Of a DNA stretch of 64,000 nt, positions 62,747 to 64,000 are shown one piece after another (the first letter of the stretch is position 1; each line of letters begins with the position of its first letter). Below the pieces are notes generated by a model, which searched no databases, had not been told where the DNA came from, and saw nothing but the letters and a program-made list of their open reading frames with translations. The position numbers were made by a program, and so were the translations under genes. The stretch comes from Sphingomonas sp. Root241. GTDB taxonomy: Bacteria > Pseudomonadota > Alphaproteobacteria > Sphingomonadales > Sphingomonadaceae. The stretch spans positions 429,776 to 493,775 of the forward strand of contig NZ_LMIV01000001.1 of assembly GCF_001428865.1 (NCBI RefSeq). The letters run 5' to 3'.

Positions 62747-64000
62747 TCAGTCCTCAACCAGCGCTTCTAGAATCTCTTCCGCCGACACAGCCTTCACGTA
62801 TTCAACGCCCAGCGCTTTGAAATGCGCCTCACCACACCGGATCTTGGCCTCTTCATCATCACGGAGCGTGGTGAAATCGCTCTTCGACTCCGAGACGAGG
62901 TGCATCCTGGAGGCGATGGCGGCCACGGCCCAGTCGGGGTTGTAGCGGCCAAGCGGCGTGTCGATCTTGAAGTCGGGCGGGAGCTTGGCGAACACGCCAA
63001 CTGGCTCCGCTTTGTCCAGCGTCTCCGCGATTGGCCGCTCGATGGTCTTTGAATCGACTCGAACATGAGTCATCGGACTGCGATCCACGGGCACGAGGTC
63101 ATCGGCGTCCGCCTCAAACGGCTCGAACAGAATCTGCTCGAAGTGCTCGCCCGTCTTTTCGTAGGTGATGCCTCGTGTGAGCACGTCCCGCCGAGCTAGA
63201 GTGATCGCCTTGTGCGTTAGCTCGACGAACGCGGACGGATTATCCTTGGCCCAATTAAGCCGGTCGGACTGGATCAGAATCTGGGCGATGATCTTGCGCG
63301 GCAGGTTGGTGCGTGCCGCTAATTCGGATAGGATGTCCGGCATTGAGCCAGTGAAGCCGCCGATGTGCCGGGGCGCCGCAATCGTGCCCTTCTTCGTATC
63401 GACCCCGTCGCGCGCGATGATCAGTTCCGCGCTTGCCCAGGTGACGCGGGCGGTCGCCGGGTCGGGCATTTTTTGGAGATATTCGACCGCCTTCGCGATC
63501 AGATTTTCGTCAGTGAAATCGAGACGATAGCGCGTGCGTGCCGACACCTTCGCCCACAGGTCACGGAATGCATCGGAGGCGATCAACTCCTCGCGCCGCT
63601 CCACGAGGACCCTGCTCTCGCTGTTGTGGATCAGGTTCGCCGTAAGCCGCTCGGCCAGGGCTGTCACGGCTATCCTGGCCTCCGGGGAAAGCGTCTGCGG
63701 TAAAGGTACATTCTTCGCAGCGACCGCCTCGCGCATGGCGTCGGTGACCCGGCCGAGCCCATCGACCAGCCCAGCTTCCTCCCAGCCCGCGAATACGGCA
63801 CGGGCTTCCTGCACGCCCAGCACTTGCGGTTCGTTCGCCCCAGCAACCGGGTAGTAGAGCTTGGCGAGCACCTCCACGCTGGCGCGGCCGAACGGGCGCT
63901 TGGTTTCCTTCTCGAGCTCGGTCTGCAGCTCATCGGCAAAGGTCGCGTAATCCGTGTCGGCGATAACGGTGAGACGCGCGATCCCTTCGTCTCGCCGGCG
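62747..64000 (-). CDS. type III restriction enzyme Res subunit, C-terminal part (partial)
   Basis: A 417-residue C-terminal piece; the gene continues beyond the right edge with an open frame to the last base. The late part is diagnostic: DTPLGRYNPDWAVAAIASR then HLVSESKSDF, the PD-(D/E)xK nuclease core, followed by EAKIRCGEAHFKALGVEYV. Earlier, FELTHKAI-type and helical segments belong to the Res linker region. It would cut DNA and needs a Mod methyltransferase, expected outside the window. It borders the integrase stub region, so the system is probably part of a genomic island. Confidence 0.85.
   Translation of the reverse strand, partial: RRRDEGIARLTVIADTDYATFADELQTELEKETKRPFGRASVEVLAKLYYPVAGANEPQVLGVQEARAVFAGWEEAGLVDGLGRVTDAMREAVAAKNVPLPQTLSPEARIAVTALAERLTANLIHNSESRVLVERREELIASDAFRDLWAKVSARTRYRLDFTDENLIAKAVEYLQKMPDPATARVTWASAELIIARDGVDTKKGTIAAPRHIGGFTGSMPDILSELAARTNLPRKIIAQILIQSDRLNWAKDNPSAFVELTHKAITLARRDVLTRGITYEKTGEHFEQILFEPFEADADDLVPVDRSPMTHVRVDSKTIERPIAETLDKAEPVGVFAKLPPDFKIDTPLGRYNPDWAVAAIASRMHLVSESKSDFTTLRDDEEAKIRCGEAHFKALGVEYVKAVSAEEILEALVED

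Overview
The window looks like the chromosome of a sphingomonad (Sphingomonas or a close relative, Alphaproteobacteria). The DNA is GC-rich with strong G/C preference at third codon positions. Many gene types and pairings are familiar from that group: bamD-recN, xseA-DUF2093-M23 peptidase, a large Caulobacter-style TonB receptor, glycine-zipper surface proteins, GGAAC-N16-CGTT (EcfG-type) stress promoters, and GTCATCCCGG-type intergenic palindromes. No rRNA, tRNA or CRISPR array is visible.

Layout. 1-10.4 kb: the end of a PaiB-like flavoprotein, an RluA-type pseudouridine synthase, crcB, small envelope proteins, a phosphomannose isomerase, bamD-recN, and an OmpR/EnvZ-type two-component pair. 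10.6-14.2 kb: a cassette of a Tat-exported glucose-fructose oxidoreductase homologue, a GntP permease and a Tat-exported gluconolactonase, which together would oxidise glucose in the periplasm and import gluconate. 14.2-24.3 kb: Nudix hydrolase, extensin-like and CHAP proteins, exported MsrB, mntP with a yybP-ykoY manganese riboswitch, a CYP153-like P450, an ABC-2 exporter, queG and membrane proteins. 24.3-29 kb: a PfkB kinase and two c-di-GMP enzymes (HD-GYP and MHYT-GGDEF-EAL). 29-38.6 kb: a siderophore-type TonB receptor, purD/xseA with overlapping divergent starts, an M23 peptidase, and a large TonB receptor closed by a strong terminator.

38.7-47.7 kb: clpB; an orphan protein joining an eCIS-core-like (DUF4157) HExxH domain, a middle region with a second HE-type motif, and a papain-like Cys-His-Asp domain; then secreted M28 and M16 peptidases. 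The orphan protein is the most novel object in the window. 47.9-52.6 kb: purEK, gpmA, dienelactone hydrolase, PQQ-type aldose dehydrogenase.

52.7-61 kb: an apparent general-stress island. It holds a GH130 enzyme, an SDR, an unrecognised 746-residue alpha-toroid-like protein, tiny proteins, a Cys-rich copper-binding bundle, an SRPBCC protein, a formaldehyde-dehydrogenase-like enzyme and a second SDR. Three EcfG-like promoters can be read by eye.

61-64 kb: a decayed mobile region. It contains a DUF3037-like gene with two opposite frameshifts (one at a run of ten G), the C-terminal stub of a P4-type integrase, gene scraps of lower GC, and the C-terminal part of a type III restriction enzyme running off the right edge.
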